Positions 23,368-30,393 of a stretch of DNA of 64,000 bases are shown here, piece by piece (position 1 is the first letter of the stretch; the number at the start of each line of letters is the position of its first letter). A program made the position numbers and the translations under genes. The notes below the pieces were generated by a model. That model was given only the letters and a program-made list of their open reading frames with translations. It did not search any database and had not been told where the DNA came from. The stretch is from Crocinitomicaceae bacterium (GTDB lineage: Bacteria > Bacteroidota > Bacteroidia > Flavobacteriales_D > Crocinitomicaceae): NCBI GenBank assembly GCA_017984635.1, contig JAGNZC010000001.1, positions 87,469-151,468 of the forward strand. Reading direction: 5' to 3'.

Positions 23368-24946
23368 TCGATTTTCAAAGGGTAATGAAAAGTTTCAGAG
23401 CCCAAAAACAGATGCTGTCATTTATACACGTGTGAGTACGAAAGAACAGGCTGATAACAATGCTAGTTTGGATACACAGCTGAAGCATTGTAAAAAGTAT
23501 GCTGAAGAAAAAGGATTAGATGTTGTAGCCTATTTTGGTGGTACGTATGAAAGCGCTAAAGATGATGAACGGAAAGAATTTCAAAAAATGCTCAGCTTCG
23601 TTAAACGCAAAAAATCTATTGGATCTGTTATTGTTTATTCATACGATCGTTTTAGTCGAAGTGGACCAGGAGGAGCATTTATTTCTCACGAATTAAAAAA
23701 AGGAGGAATAAATGTTGTTTCTGTCACACAATCAATTGACCATAATGACCCTTCTGGTAATTTCATGGAAGGGATTTACCATTTGTTTAGTGAATTCGAC
23801 AATCAATTGCGAAGAGATAAGTCTATGACAGGTATGATTGAGAAGCTTAAGCAAGGATATTGGCCGTATATGCCACCTACGGGCTATACTAATATGAACC
23901 AAGGTAAAACTGCGGATTTGCATAAAATCGAAATCAATGAGCGTGGTAAACTGCTTAAAAAAGCGTTTGAATGGAAAGCAAATGATGATTTAAGTTTAGA
24001 AGAAATTGCTAGACGATTGCAAGCAAGAGGGTGGGACATACCATCGAAAAGAGTGTCACATTTTTTTAAAAACCCATTCTATTGTGGTTTCATCGTTTCT
24101 AAAATGATACCAGGAGAAATGATAGAAGGGAAACACCCTCCATTGGTTTCTAGAAGTACTTTTTTGAAGGTTCATCAGAACTTAGAAAAATTCTGGAAAG
24201 GTCCTTTAATTGAAAAAGAAGTAGCCGAATTACCATTGAAGCAATTTGTGAAATGTGATTGTTGTGGAACAAGTATGACGGGTTACCTAGTCAAAAAGAA
24301 AGAAATTTTTTATTACAAGTGTAATTTGAAAGGATGTGGAAACAATCGCAGTCAAAAAGTTTTGCATCAAAAATTTGAAGATCTTTTACAATCCTACACC
24401 TATGAAAAAAAGTTAGCCCCTGCGATTAAAAAAATGTTTATTCATTTATTAACGGAACGAACAGAAATTAATGATGAAGGTCAAAAAGCAATGCAAGTTG
24501 AATTGGCAAGTCTCAAAAAGAAATTAGATAAATTGGAAGAACGTTTCGTGAATGACGAAATAAATGAAACATTGTATCAAAAATTTAGAGAGAAATACCG
24601 CTTGAATATTGAGCAAATCGAGTCAGAATATGCAAGTTGTAAAAATCAGTTATCGAACCTTGAAAAAGCAGTAGATAAGTGCATGCGAATAGCCCTGGAT
24701 CTCCCGTCAATGTGGAGAAACTCAACTTACATAAGAAAACAAAGAATACAAAATTTGCTGTTTCCAGAAGGAATTAACTACAGCCGAAAAAATGATGATT
24801 ATCGAACCCTAAAAATCAACCTACTATTTTCTGTAATCCCTTATTTAACGGGGCTTGCAGAAGGGAAAAAAAATGGGGATTTCAATTTTTCAACTGAAAT
24901 CCCCACTTGGGTGGTCCCACTTGGAATCGAACCAAGCACCTACTGA
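23345..24946 (+). CDS. Large serine recombinase (integrase)
   Basis: This encodes 533 residues. The N-terminal resolvase domain has AVIYTRVSTKEQ with the catalytic Ser at residue 31, YSYDRFSRSGPGG and the LFSEFDNQLRRDKS helix. A recombinase domain (GYWPYMPPTGYTNM; IARRLQARGWDIPSKRVSHF), a zinc ribbon (KCDCCGTSMTG; YYKCNLKGCG) and a coiled coil (about 405-465) follow. It integrates and excises DNA between att sites using a serine nucleophile. The ATG at 23345 is preferred over an upstream TTG. The last codons, from the second base of codon 524 on, are antisense to the tRNA, so the present C-terminus (VPLGIEPSTY) is host-derived. In the excised circle the frame would instead end with 23 residues from the left end of the element. 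Confidence 0.93.
   Translation: MQVDKRFNRFSKGNEKFQSPKTDAVIYTRVSTKEQADNNASLDTQLKHCKKYAEEKGLDVVAYFGGTYESAKDDERKEFQKMLSFVKRKKSIGSVIVYSYDRFSRSGPGGAFISHELKKGGINVVSVTQSIDHNDPSGNFMEGIYHLFSEFDNQLRRDKSMTGMIEKLKQGYWPYMPPTGYTNMNQGKTADLHKIEINERGKLLKKAFEWKANDDLSLEEIARRLQARGWDIPSKRVSHFFKNPFYCGFIVSKMIPGEMIEGKHPPLVSRSTFLKVHQNLEKFWKGPLIEKEVAELPLKQFVKCDCCGTSMTGYLVKKKEIFYYKCNLKGCGNNRSQKVLHQKFEDLLQSYTYEKKLAPAIKKMFIHLLTERTEINDEGQKAMQVELASLKKKLDKLEERFVNDEINETLYQKFREKYRLNIEQIESEYASCKNQLSNLEKAVDKCMRIALDLPSMWRNSTYIRKQRIQNLLFPEGINYSRKNDDYRTLKINLLFSVIPYLTGLAEGKKNGDFNFSTEIPTWVVPLGIEPSTY
24819..24914. repeat. Right attachment-site repeat (attR candidate)
   Basis: This is the direct-orientation partner of 2305-2400 (93 of 96 positions equal). 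It overlaps the 3' coding part of the recombinase, contains the tRNA terminator hairpin, and ends 3 bp inside the tRNA gene. This is where integrated islands usually meet tRNA genes. Confidence 0.85.
24865..24904 (-). terminator. Intrinsic terminator of the tRNA gene
   Basis: Read on the minus strand, 7 nt after the tRNA 3' end comes a perfect 10-bp stem (GGGGATTTCA and TGAAATCCCC) with a 10-nt loop, then A and eight T residues. The hairpin lies within the recombinase coding region on the other strand and is duplicated at 2351-2390. Confidence 0.9.
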
Positions 24947-24985
24947 TTATGAGTCAGTTGCTCTAACCGAATGAGCTATAGGACC
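24912..24985 (-). tRNA. tRNA with CAU anticodon (elongator Met or Ile2)
   Basis: The reverse complement folds as a full cloverleaf of 74 nt: acceptor GGTCCTA/TGGGACC with discriminator A, D arm GCTC/GAGC, anticodon arm ACTGA-CTCATAA-TCAGT with anticodon CAT, and T arm CTTGG-TTCGATT-CCAAG. CCA is not fully encoded (CCC follows). It is not the initiator type, since the first acceptor pair is matched. Whether it is elongator tRNA-Met or a lysidine-modified tRNA-Ile2 cannot be settled here. It is the integration target of the element. Confidence 0.95.
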
Positions 24986-24996
24986 AGAGCAAGCGA

Positions 24997-25261
24997 AGCT
25001 TGCGATTATTCAAGCGTTAGCGCAGAATCCCTTCTTAACCTAGCTTGCGATTATTCAAGCGTTAGCGCAGAATCTCTTCTTAACCTAGCTTGCGAATCTT
25101 CAAGCGTTAGCGCAGAATCCCTTCTTAACCTAGCTTGCGATTATTCAAGCGTTAGCGCAGAATCTCTTCTTAACCTAGCTTGCGAATCTTCAAGCGTTAG
25201 CGCAGAATCTCTTCTTAACCTAGCTTGCGAATCTTCAAGCGTTAGCGCAGAATCTCTTTAC
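24997..25261. repeat. Six tandem 45-bp repeats
   Basis: Units start at 24997, 25042, 25087, 25132, 25177 and 25222 with an exact 45-bp period; the last is 5 bp short. The first bases are AGCTTGCGAWTMTTCAAGCG. Variation is limited to two places (GATTATT or GAATCTT; CCCTTC or CTCTTC), and the two variants are mixed along the array. The period is a multiple of three, so a frame stays open, but the repetitive translation (ACDYSSVSAESLLNL) is not credible as a protein. The array lies between the tRNA and its likely promoter. Confidence 0.95.
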
Positions 25262-25317
25262 TAACAATCCCTAAAAGATGTTTTTTCAATTAAGAATAGA
25301 GCAATCTTTTCGGGTTG

Positions 25318-25348
25318 CAAATATAAGTTAATCAGTTGAATTTTCAAA
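25318..25348 (-). promoter_or_regulatory. Bacteroidota-type promoter for the tRNA
   Basis: On the minus strand TTTG (25345-25348), 19 nt, then TATATTTG (25318-25325) match the -33/-7 consensus TTTG-N19-TAnnTTTG exactly. Transcription toward the tRNA would cross all six 45-bp repeats, giving a leader of about 320 nt. No other gene lies downstream. Confidence 0.75.
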
Positions 25349-25361
25349 TAGTGGATTAAAA

Positions 25362-26687
25362 TTAGTTGATTATAATTTTTTTACACGCCACATTATTGAT
25401 TCGTATGATATAAATTCCTTTCGCTAATGCTAATTCAGAGTAACTTTTATTCATTGCGTTGATGTTGTTTTCATTAAAAACGCGTTGTCCTTCAACCGTA
25501 CTGATTTCAATCGATTGAAGTGTGTTTTGTGCAGATTGAACGTTAATGGTGTTGGAAGTAGGATTTGGATAAACACTAAAATCGTTTACGTCAAATGCAT
25601 CAACTGACAAAGGGTTTAGTCGAATAAAAGAGGCCCCAACACAGTTTGTGTTGTTTCTGAAAAGGATAAATTGATCTCCATCTTCGTAATTATCTACGCA
25701 AGAACTTTCAACCAAACCGGTTGTTAATGAAACACCGATGTACTTAATAGCATCGTTAAAATAATAAGCCATTGTAGTTGGATCAATTGCACCACCTGAA
25801 TTCATTAAATACGAGTTCGAACAAAGAATTGGATTTGTTCCTACGCTAGACACTTGACCTGTTGTTGGGTCAATCGTACCTAAAAAAAGGTTGGTAGAAT
25901 CTACTTGTGATATAAATGTTCCTGGATTAAATGGGTTCGGAACAACAGAAGTGTATTCCTTTGTTAGCAAGCCAAAGATTGTATTATTAGCGCAACTGTA
26001 TGCAAAGTTTCCAAACTGACTAAATGTTGGAGGGAAAACAATAGTTGAATTACTATAGATTGACCCATTGTATAAGTCAATTCCAACCATCCCTATTCCG
26101 TCTGAAAAATAATATACCATTTGATACGGATCAATGGAAGCGCCAGCCATTAAAATGGATTGACCTACCGAAGTCGTTGATACTTCCGTAATAATTCCTG
26201 TTGTAGGATCTACTTTTGCTAAATAATTCCCAAAAACGCCTCCATTTTGACGCGTAGCTAAACCATAAATCGTTGTATCGGATTGGTTGAAAATAAAGTT
26301 GTTAAAATAGTTTTGTTCTGCAGGATTCGCCAATGGATTGAATAAATCTACTGAAGAAAGAACCGCACCATCTGATAACCTTAAGCGATGCATTTTAGAT
26401 TCACCGATAAAAATAAATGTACTGTCTACCGTATTGATGGTAGATCCCGTCATGTTGATGACTTCATTTTTTAAATACACATCACCCACATTTTCAACAT
26501 AGCATGTTGTTGGGTTTGTTTTGGCCAAACGTATAACGGTGGAGTCATGAATCTGGTAAAAAATATTAGAATCCAATGGGTTGTAGATTGTTGTAAAGTA
26601 AGCTTTACTAACCATTCCATAGTTAGCAGGTTGAGCTGAACTAACAAAAGCCAAAAACAGTAAACCTATAATAATTCCTAATTTCAT
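25362..26687 (-). CDS. Secreted protein with type IX secretion sorting domain
   Basis: This encodes 441 residues from the ATG at 26687, chosen because a typical signal peptide (KLGIIIGLLFLAFVSSAQ) begins there; the upstream ATG would put charged residues in front. The body has repeated segments like FIGESKMHRLRLSDGAVLSS, VDPTTGIITEV and DPTTGQVSSVG, suggesting a beta-propeller. The C-terminal 75 residues are a Por-type sorting tail (NDFSVYPNPTSNTINVQSAQ; KGIYIIRIN; KKIIIN), which directs export through the type IX system and attachment or release at the cell surface. Function is unknown. It follows the haem A synthase gene on the same strand. Confidence 0.85.
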   Translation of the reverse strand: MKLGIIIGLLFLAFVSSAQPANYGMVSKAYFTTIYNPLDSNIFYQIHDSTVIRLAKTNPTTCYVENVGDVYLKNEVINMTGSTINTVDSTFIFIGESKMHRLRLSDGAVLSSVDLFNPLANPAEQNYFNNFIFNQSDTTIYGLATRQNGGVFGNYLAKVDPTTGIITEVSTTSVGQSILMAGASIDPYQMVYYFSDGIGMVGIDLYNGSIYSNSTIVFPPTFSQFGNFAYSCANNTIFGLLTKEYTSVVPNPFNPGTFISQVDSTNLFLGTIDPTTGQVSSVGTNPILCSNSYLMNSGGAIDPTTMAYYFNDAIKYIGVSLTTGLVESSCVDNYEDGDQFILFRNNTNCVGASFIRLNPLSVDAFDVNDFSVYPNPTSNTINVQSAQNTLQSIEISTVEGQRVFNENNINAMNKSYSELALAKGIYIIRINNVACKKIIIN

Positions 26688-26732
26688 ATCGTGTAATTTT
26701 CTATAAAACAATCTATTGCATGAAAAGTTTAA

Positions 26733-27746
26733 CTAGTTTTTTGTAGCAGATCGCAAACGAAATACCAACATGGTTAAAATACCAAACAACACTGCGGCAA
26801 ATACCAAATGACTCGTTTGAATCAATCCAGGCATGTTGGCATATGCTAACAACACACCAGAAGTTAATTCAATACCTAAAACGATAAATGCAGAACGAAC
26901 AATCCAATATTTTTTCATTTTTTCATTCTTCCAAACCAGAATTGCCATTAAGACCAATACTAACCAAGAAAACGTACGGTGAATGTAGAATGCCCACCCT
27001 AATTTTTCGGTCCAAGATTCTCTCCCAAAGCCTTGTTTTGTTAATTCATCAATGTATTCGCGCACTTGTGTCCCCAAGAATAACTGGTAGAATGTAATGG
27101 CTAATACAACAATTGCCAACCATTTTAAAGTTGCACTGAATTCAATGTTTGTGGCTTGCTTCGCACTTACTGATTTAATAATGAATAATTGTAAAGCAAT
27201 GATGATTAATGCCAATAACATGTGAACGGTAATGGTCCACGGCACTAAATTGGAAGCGACAACGATTGAGCCAAACCATCCTTCGATGCCCATTAGCACG
27301 ATGTTTAAAACAATTAAGCCAATGATTTTTCGTTGACGGTATTTGATGATGGCCCAAATTAACCCGATTAACAATAAATTTCCAGCCAGAAAACCAACCA
27401 AGCGATTGCCGTATTCTGTCCAGGTTTTACTCACGTTGAATGGCTCTTCTTGGCGCAATGTTGGATCTGCTTGTATTTTAGCAGCTGTTTCTTTTAGTCC
27501 AATTGAACTTAAAAAGCGGCAAAATTTATCTATTTTCTTTCCACGTTTCTCCGCAAATTTTTCTCTGTAATCAACAGGTAATTCACTTTTATGCGTAGGT
27601 GGAACCCATTGTCCAAAGCATTTCGGCCAATCAGGGCAACCCATCCCACTTCCAGTTATGCGCACTAAGCTTCCTGCCACCACAATTAAATAAATTGCTA
27701 TTAAGATGGTCCATTGAAATCGAATAAATCCTTTTGAGTATACCAT
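26733..27746 (-). CDS. ctaA: Haem A synthase (COX15/CtaA family)
   Basis: Haem A synthase oxidises the C8 methyl of haem O to give haem A for terminal oxidases. The 337-residue protein starts FIRFQWTILIAIYLIVVAGS, then LVRITGSGMGCPDWPKCFGQ, the family signature, followed by WVPPTH. Later conserved His residues lie in TEYGNRLVGFLAG, VHMLLALIIIA, YIHRTFSWLVLV and QTSHLVFAAVL, giving the haem ligands of two four-helix bundles. About eight membrane helices. On the minus strand TAATTTTG (27752-27759) lies only 5 bp before the ATG, so the transcript may be nearly leaderless if that is the -7 element. Confidence 0.95.
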   Translation of the reverse strand: MVYSKGFIRFQWTILIAIYLIVVAGSLVRITGSGMGCPDWPKCFGQWVPPTHKSELPVDYREKFAEKRGKKIDKFCRFLSSIGLKETAAKIQADPTLRQEEPFNVSKTWTEYGNRLVGFLAGNLLLIGLIWAIIKYRQRKIIGLIVLNIVLMGIEGWFGSIVVASNLVPWTITVHMLLALIIIALQLFIIKSVSAKQATNIEFSATLKWLAIVVLAITFYQLFLGTQVREYIDELTKQGFGRESWTEKLGWAFYIHRTFSWLVLVLMAILVWKNEKMKKYWIVRSAFIVLGIELTSGVLLAYANMPGLIQTSHLVFAAVLFGILTMLVFRLRSATKN

Positions 27747-27866
27747 AAACGCAAAATTACGGATAAGTTCATCGTTTAAAAGGAATTTTCAGATAAAAAT
27801 TTTCAGATTTATTTTTAATATATTGCAAAAATACTATATTTATGCAAAATTAGAATAGCTACTACT

Positions 27867-28286
27867 ATGCGCATAGAAAATTGTCCGAAATGCCACAGCC
27901 CAAAAATCATTAAAAGTGGTATCGTAAATGAGCGTCAACGCTACACATGTAAAGCATGTAATTACAACTTCACCGTTGATAAAATCGGTAAAAAAATTGA
28001 TGACTATTACATTACAAAAGCATTACAATTGTATTTGGAAGGTTTGAGTTACCGTGAAATAGAGCGAATTTTAGGGGTTTCCCATGTTACAGTTTCTAAC
28101 TGGGTACGCCATTACAAAATCAAGCGTTTGAACGATAACTACCACCACCCAACTTATCGTATTATAACACATAATGAGTTACTTGAGTTCTTAAAAGACA
28201 AACAAAAGTTGGCTGGAGCAGGAATGATTATTACGGAGCTTGGGGATAAATTCATGTTGATAAAATGGGAGCGATTCAAAGATTAA
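27867..28286 (+). CDS. InsA-like zinc-ribbon/HTH protein
   Basis: This encodes 139 residues. The N-terminus is an InsA-type zinc ribbon (CPKCHSPKIIKSG; RYTCKACNYNFTV), then an HTH (LYLEGLSYREIERILGVSHV, then TVSNWVRHYKI). IS1-type transposases start this way, but here no DDE catalytic domain, no second frame and no terminal inverted repeats are visible, and the protein ends in its own short domain (LLEFLKDKQKLAGAGMIITE). It therefore looks like a domesticated regulator. It lies directly upstream of the MHS transporter on the same strand and may control it. Confidence 0.8.
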   Translation: MRIENCPKCHSPKIIKSGIVNERQRYTCKACNYNFTVDKIGKKIDDYYITKALQLYLEGLSYREIERILGVSHVTVSNWVRHYKIKRLNDNYHHPTYRIITHNELLEFLKDKQKLAGAGMIITELGDKFMLIKWERFKD

Positions 28287-28420
28287 CTATAGTAGTTAAC
28301 AAAATTGTATAGTCTTTTTTTTTCTTTGCTGACAATTCTAGAATATTGGTGTCGTAGATCTGAAAATCGAATACAAGATCTATACTAAAAACTATAATTA
28401 ACTATTAACTATTACAGAAC

Positions 28421-29956
28421 ATGAGTAAAGAATCAACGAAAGGAATCTGGAAAGTCATCTCTGCCTCATCAGTTGGAACACTGATTGAGTGGTATGATTT
28501 TTACATTTTTGGTAGTTTGGCGGTAGTCATTTCCACCAAGTTTTTCCCTGCCGATAATCCGGTAGCGGCATTTTTATCTACGCTTGCAACATTTGCTGCG
28601 GGCTTTGTGGTGCGACCATTTGGTGCATTGTTTTTTGGACGATTGGGTGATTTAATTGGACGTAAATACACGTTCATGGTAACCTTATTGTTGATGGGTG
28701 GAGCTACGTTCCTAATCGGATGTATACCAAGTTATGAATCGATTGGATTTTTAGCACCATTATTAGTATTGGTCTTGCGTTTGTTGCAAGGTTTGGCTTT
28801 AGGTGGGGAATACGGAGGAGCGGCAACGTATGTAGCAGAACACGCGCCGTCACACCAACGTGGGTATTGGACTTCATGGATTCAAACTACAGCAACCGTT
28901 GGTTTATTTGTTTCCTTGATGGTAATTTTGATTACTAAATCAAGTTTATCGAAAGCTGCTTTTGAAGATTGGGGATGGCGTGTGCCGTTTTGGGTTTCAA
29001 TCCTAATGGTCGCTGTTTCATACTTGATTCGTAAGAAAATGCATGAATCTCCTGTTTTCCAAAAAGCGAAAGACGAAGGAAAAGTTTCTAAAAATCCGTT
29101 GAAAGAAAGTTTTGGAAACCGTTACAATTTCAAGTTTGTCTTATTAGCATTATTTGGTGTTGCAATGGGTCAAGGGGTTGTTTGGTATACGGGACAATTC
29201 TATGCCATGAGTTTCTTAAAAACAGTTATGAGTATTGATTCCAATCAAGTAGATACCTTATTAGGAATTTCATTGTTGATTGGTACTCCTTTCTTTGTGT
29301 TTTTTGGTTGGTTGAGCGATAAAATTGGGCGTAAAAAAATCATGTTAGCTGGGATGTTGTTTGCGGTAATTTTGTACCGTCCAATCTACAAAGCAATGTA
29401 TGAGCGTACGAATGTGAAAAATAAAAAGGAAGTATCATCTGTTTTAACTGTTAGCGAGGCTCCGGGTAAAAAAGGAGGAATTGATTCTGTTTATGTAACG
29501 AATTACGTTTATGCAGATAATACAAAATTCACGGAAGAAAAAACGGTTCACTTAACAGATGCAAAAGAGCGTATCGTTGGTGACGATGGTAAAGAGAAAA
29601 TCGATACGAAGAAAACAGTTCTAGCAACTGGTTCTGATCGATTGTTTTTAGGATTAATGGTGTTGATTCAAGTGTTGTTTGTAACAATGGTTTATGGACC
29701 AATTGCTGCGTTCTTGGTTGAATTATTCCCTGTACAAATTCGATATACTTCGATGTCATTACCATACCATATTGGAAATGGAATCTTTGGTGGTTTATTG
29801 CCAGCTATTGCAACATATTTAGTAACGCAAGCGAAAGACCAAGGTCAAGCAGAGTTCTATTTAAATGGTTTGTGGTATCCCATCATCATTGCATCGGTGA
29901 GTTTCATCATTGGATTGATTTACATCAATGAGAAGAAAACGCGTCACCAAGATTAA
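28421..29956 (+). CDS. MFS transporter, metabolite:H+ symporter (MHS) family
   Basis: This encodes 511 residues with twelve predicted helices. Family motifs are GTLIEWYDFYIFGSLA near the N-terminus, the loop 2-3 signature GRLGDLIGRK (74-82), LRLLQGLALGGEYGGAATYV (119-138) and the second-half copy WLSDKIGRKK (297-306). MHS members take up organic acids, proline or betaine with protons. Between helices 8 and 9 there is a hydrophilic insertion of about 85 residues (321-405) with charged repeats (TKFTEEKTVHLTDAKERIV) that most MHS proteins lack. A DUF6814-like small membrane gene follows after 21 bp. Confidence 0.9.
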   Translation: MSKESTKGIWKVISASSVGTLIEWYDFYIFGSLAVVISTKFFPADNPVAAFLSTLATFAAGFVVRPFGALFFGRLGDLIGRKYTFMVTLLLMGGATFLIGCIPSYESIGFLAPLLVLVLRLLQGLALGGEYGGAATYVAEHAPSHQRGYWTSWIQTTATVGLFVSLMVILITKSSLSKAAFEDWGWRVPFWVSILMVAVSYLIRKKMHESPVFQKAKDEGKVSKNPLKESFGNRYNFKFVLLALFGVAMGQGVVWYTGQFYAMSFLKTVMSIDSNQVDTLLGISLLIGTPFFVFFGWLSDKIGRKKIMLAGMLFAVILYRPIYKAMYERTNVKNKKEVSSVLTVSEAPGKKGGIDSVYVTNYVYADNTKFTEEKTVHLTDAKERIVGDDGKEKIDTKKTVLATGSDRLFLGLMVLIQVLFVTMVYGPIAAFLVELFPVQIRYTSMSLPYHIGNGIFGGLLPAIATYLVTQAKDQGQAEFYLNGLWYPIIIASVSFIIGLIYINEKKTRHQD

Positions 29957-29977
29957 TTATTATAAAAGAAAAGAGAT

Positions 29978-30196
29978 ATGAAAAGTGTAAGACGCATTTT
30001 GGGCATTATTTGGTTGGCATTAGCTGCCTTAGCCGCATACTTTTGTGTTGTTGAATTTGGTTTACCAAAGTTTGCAACAGGAAAACAAGACGATTTAGTA
30101 TTTGGGATCATTATATTATTCATCCTAACACCTTTAATCGTTCTAGGATTGGCTGTTTTTGGTTATTACGCCTTAGTTGGTGAATACGACGAGTAA
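29978..30196 (+). CDS. Small two-helix membrane protein (DUF6814-like)
   Basis: This encodes 72 residues with two membrane helices (IIWLALAALAAYFCVVEFG and IIILFILTPLIVLGLAVFG) joined by a short loop containing KFATGKQDD. Small proteins of this type are regularly found right behind MHS transporters in Bacteroidota and may be transporter accessory subunits; the specific family name is from memory and less certain than the topology. It is in an operon with the transporter (21-bp gap) and followed by a strong terminator. Confidence 0.75.
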   Translation: MKSVRRILGIIWLALAALAAYFCVVEFGLPKFATGKQDDLVFGIIILFILTPLIVLGLAVFGYYALVGEYDE

Positions 30197-30216
30197 TAGC
30201 TCCATAGTTTATAGAA

Positions 30217-30246
30217 TAAAAGCCCGGCAATTGTCGGGCTTTTTGG
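30217..30246 (+). terminator. Intrinsic terminator of the transporter operon
   Basis: The hairpin AAAAGCCCG-GCAATTGT-CGGGCTTTTT is followed by a short T-rich run. Its 16-bp core (CCCGGCAATTGTCGGG) recurs in the terminator at 35079-35106. Confidence 0.92.
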
Positions 30247-30393
30247 TTTTAATAATTTTTATCGTTTATTTTAAAAAAAGCTACGGAAATTTGAATTTAA
30301 GCAACACTTACAAATTCAAAAAAAATGGAAACTAACCTTTTAAATATTACCTTTAAATTCGAATCCTGAACTTTAAAGTTTTTATCTTTATTT

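Larger units (their letters stand above)
2401..24914. mobile_element. Integrative element carrying an exopolysaccharide locus
   Basis: The block is bounded by 96-bp direct repeats (2305-2400 and 24819-24914), abuts the 3' end of a tRNA gene, and encodes a large serine recombinase just inside the right end. Joining the two ends through one repeat, as excision would, restores a longer recombinase reading frame whose last codons are at 2401-2471. These facts are read directly from the sequence. Cargo is a complete Wzx/Wzy-type polysaccharide operon plus its regulators. No relaxase, type IV secretion or replication gene is visible, so it resembles a site-specific genomic island rather than a self-transmissible conjugative element. 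That it still excises is inference. Confidence 0.8.

Noticed and set aside
24997..25261. Tandem 45-bp repeats as a possible CRISPR array
   Set aside because: The repeats are contiguous with no unique spacers, and no cas genes are present.
24971..25264. A 97-residue open frame with six near-identical 15-residue repeats
   Set aside because: The frame is open only because the DNA repeat is 45 bp long. It begins inside the tRNA gene, has no ribosome-binding context, and the peptide has no family features.
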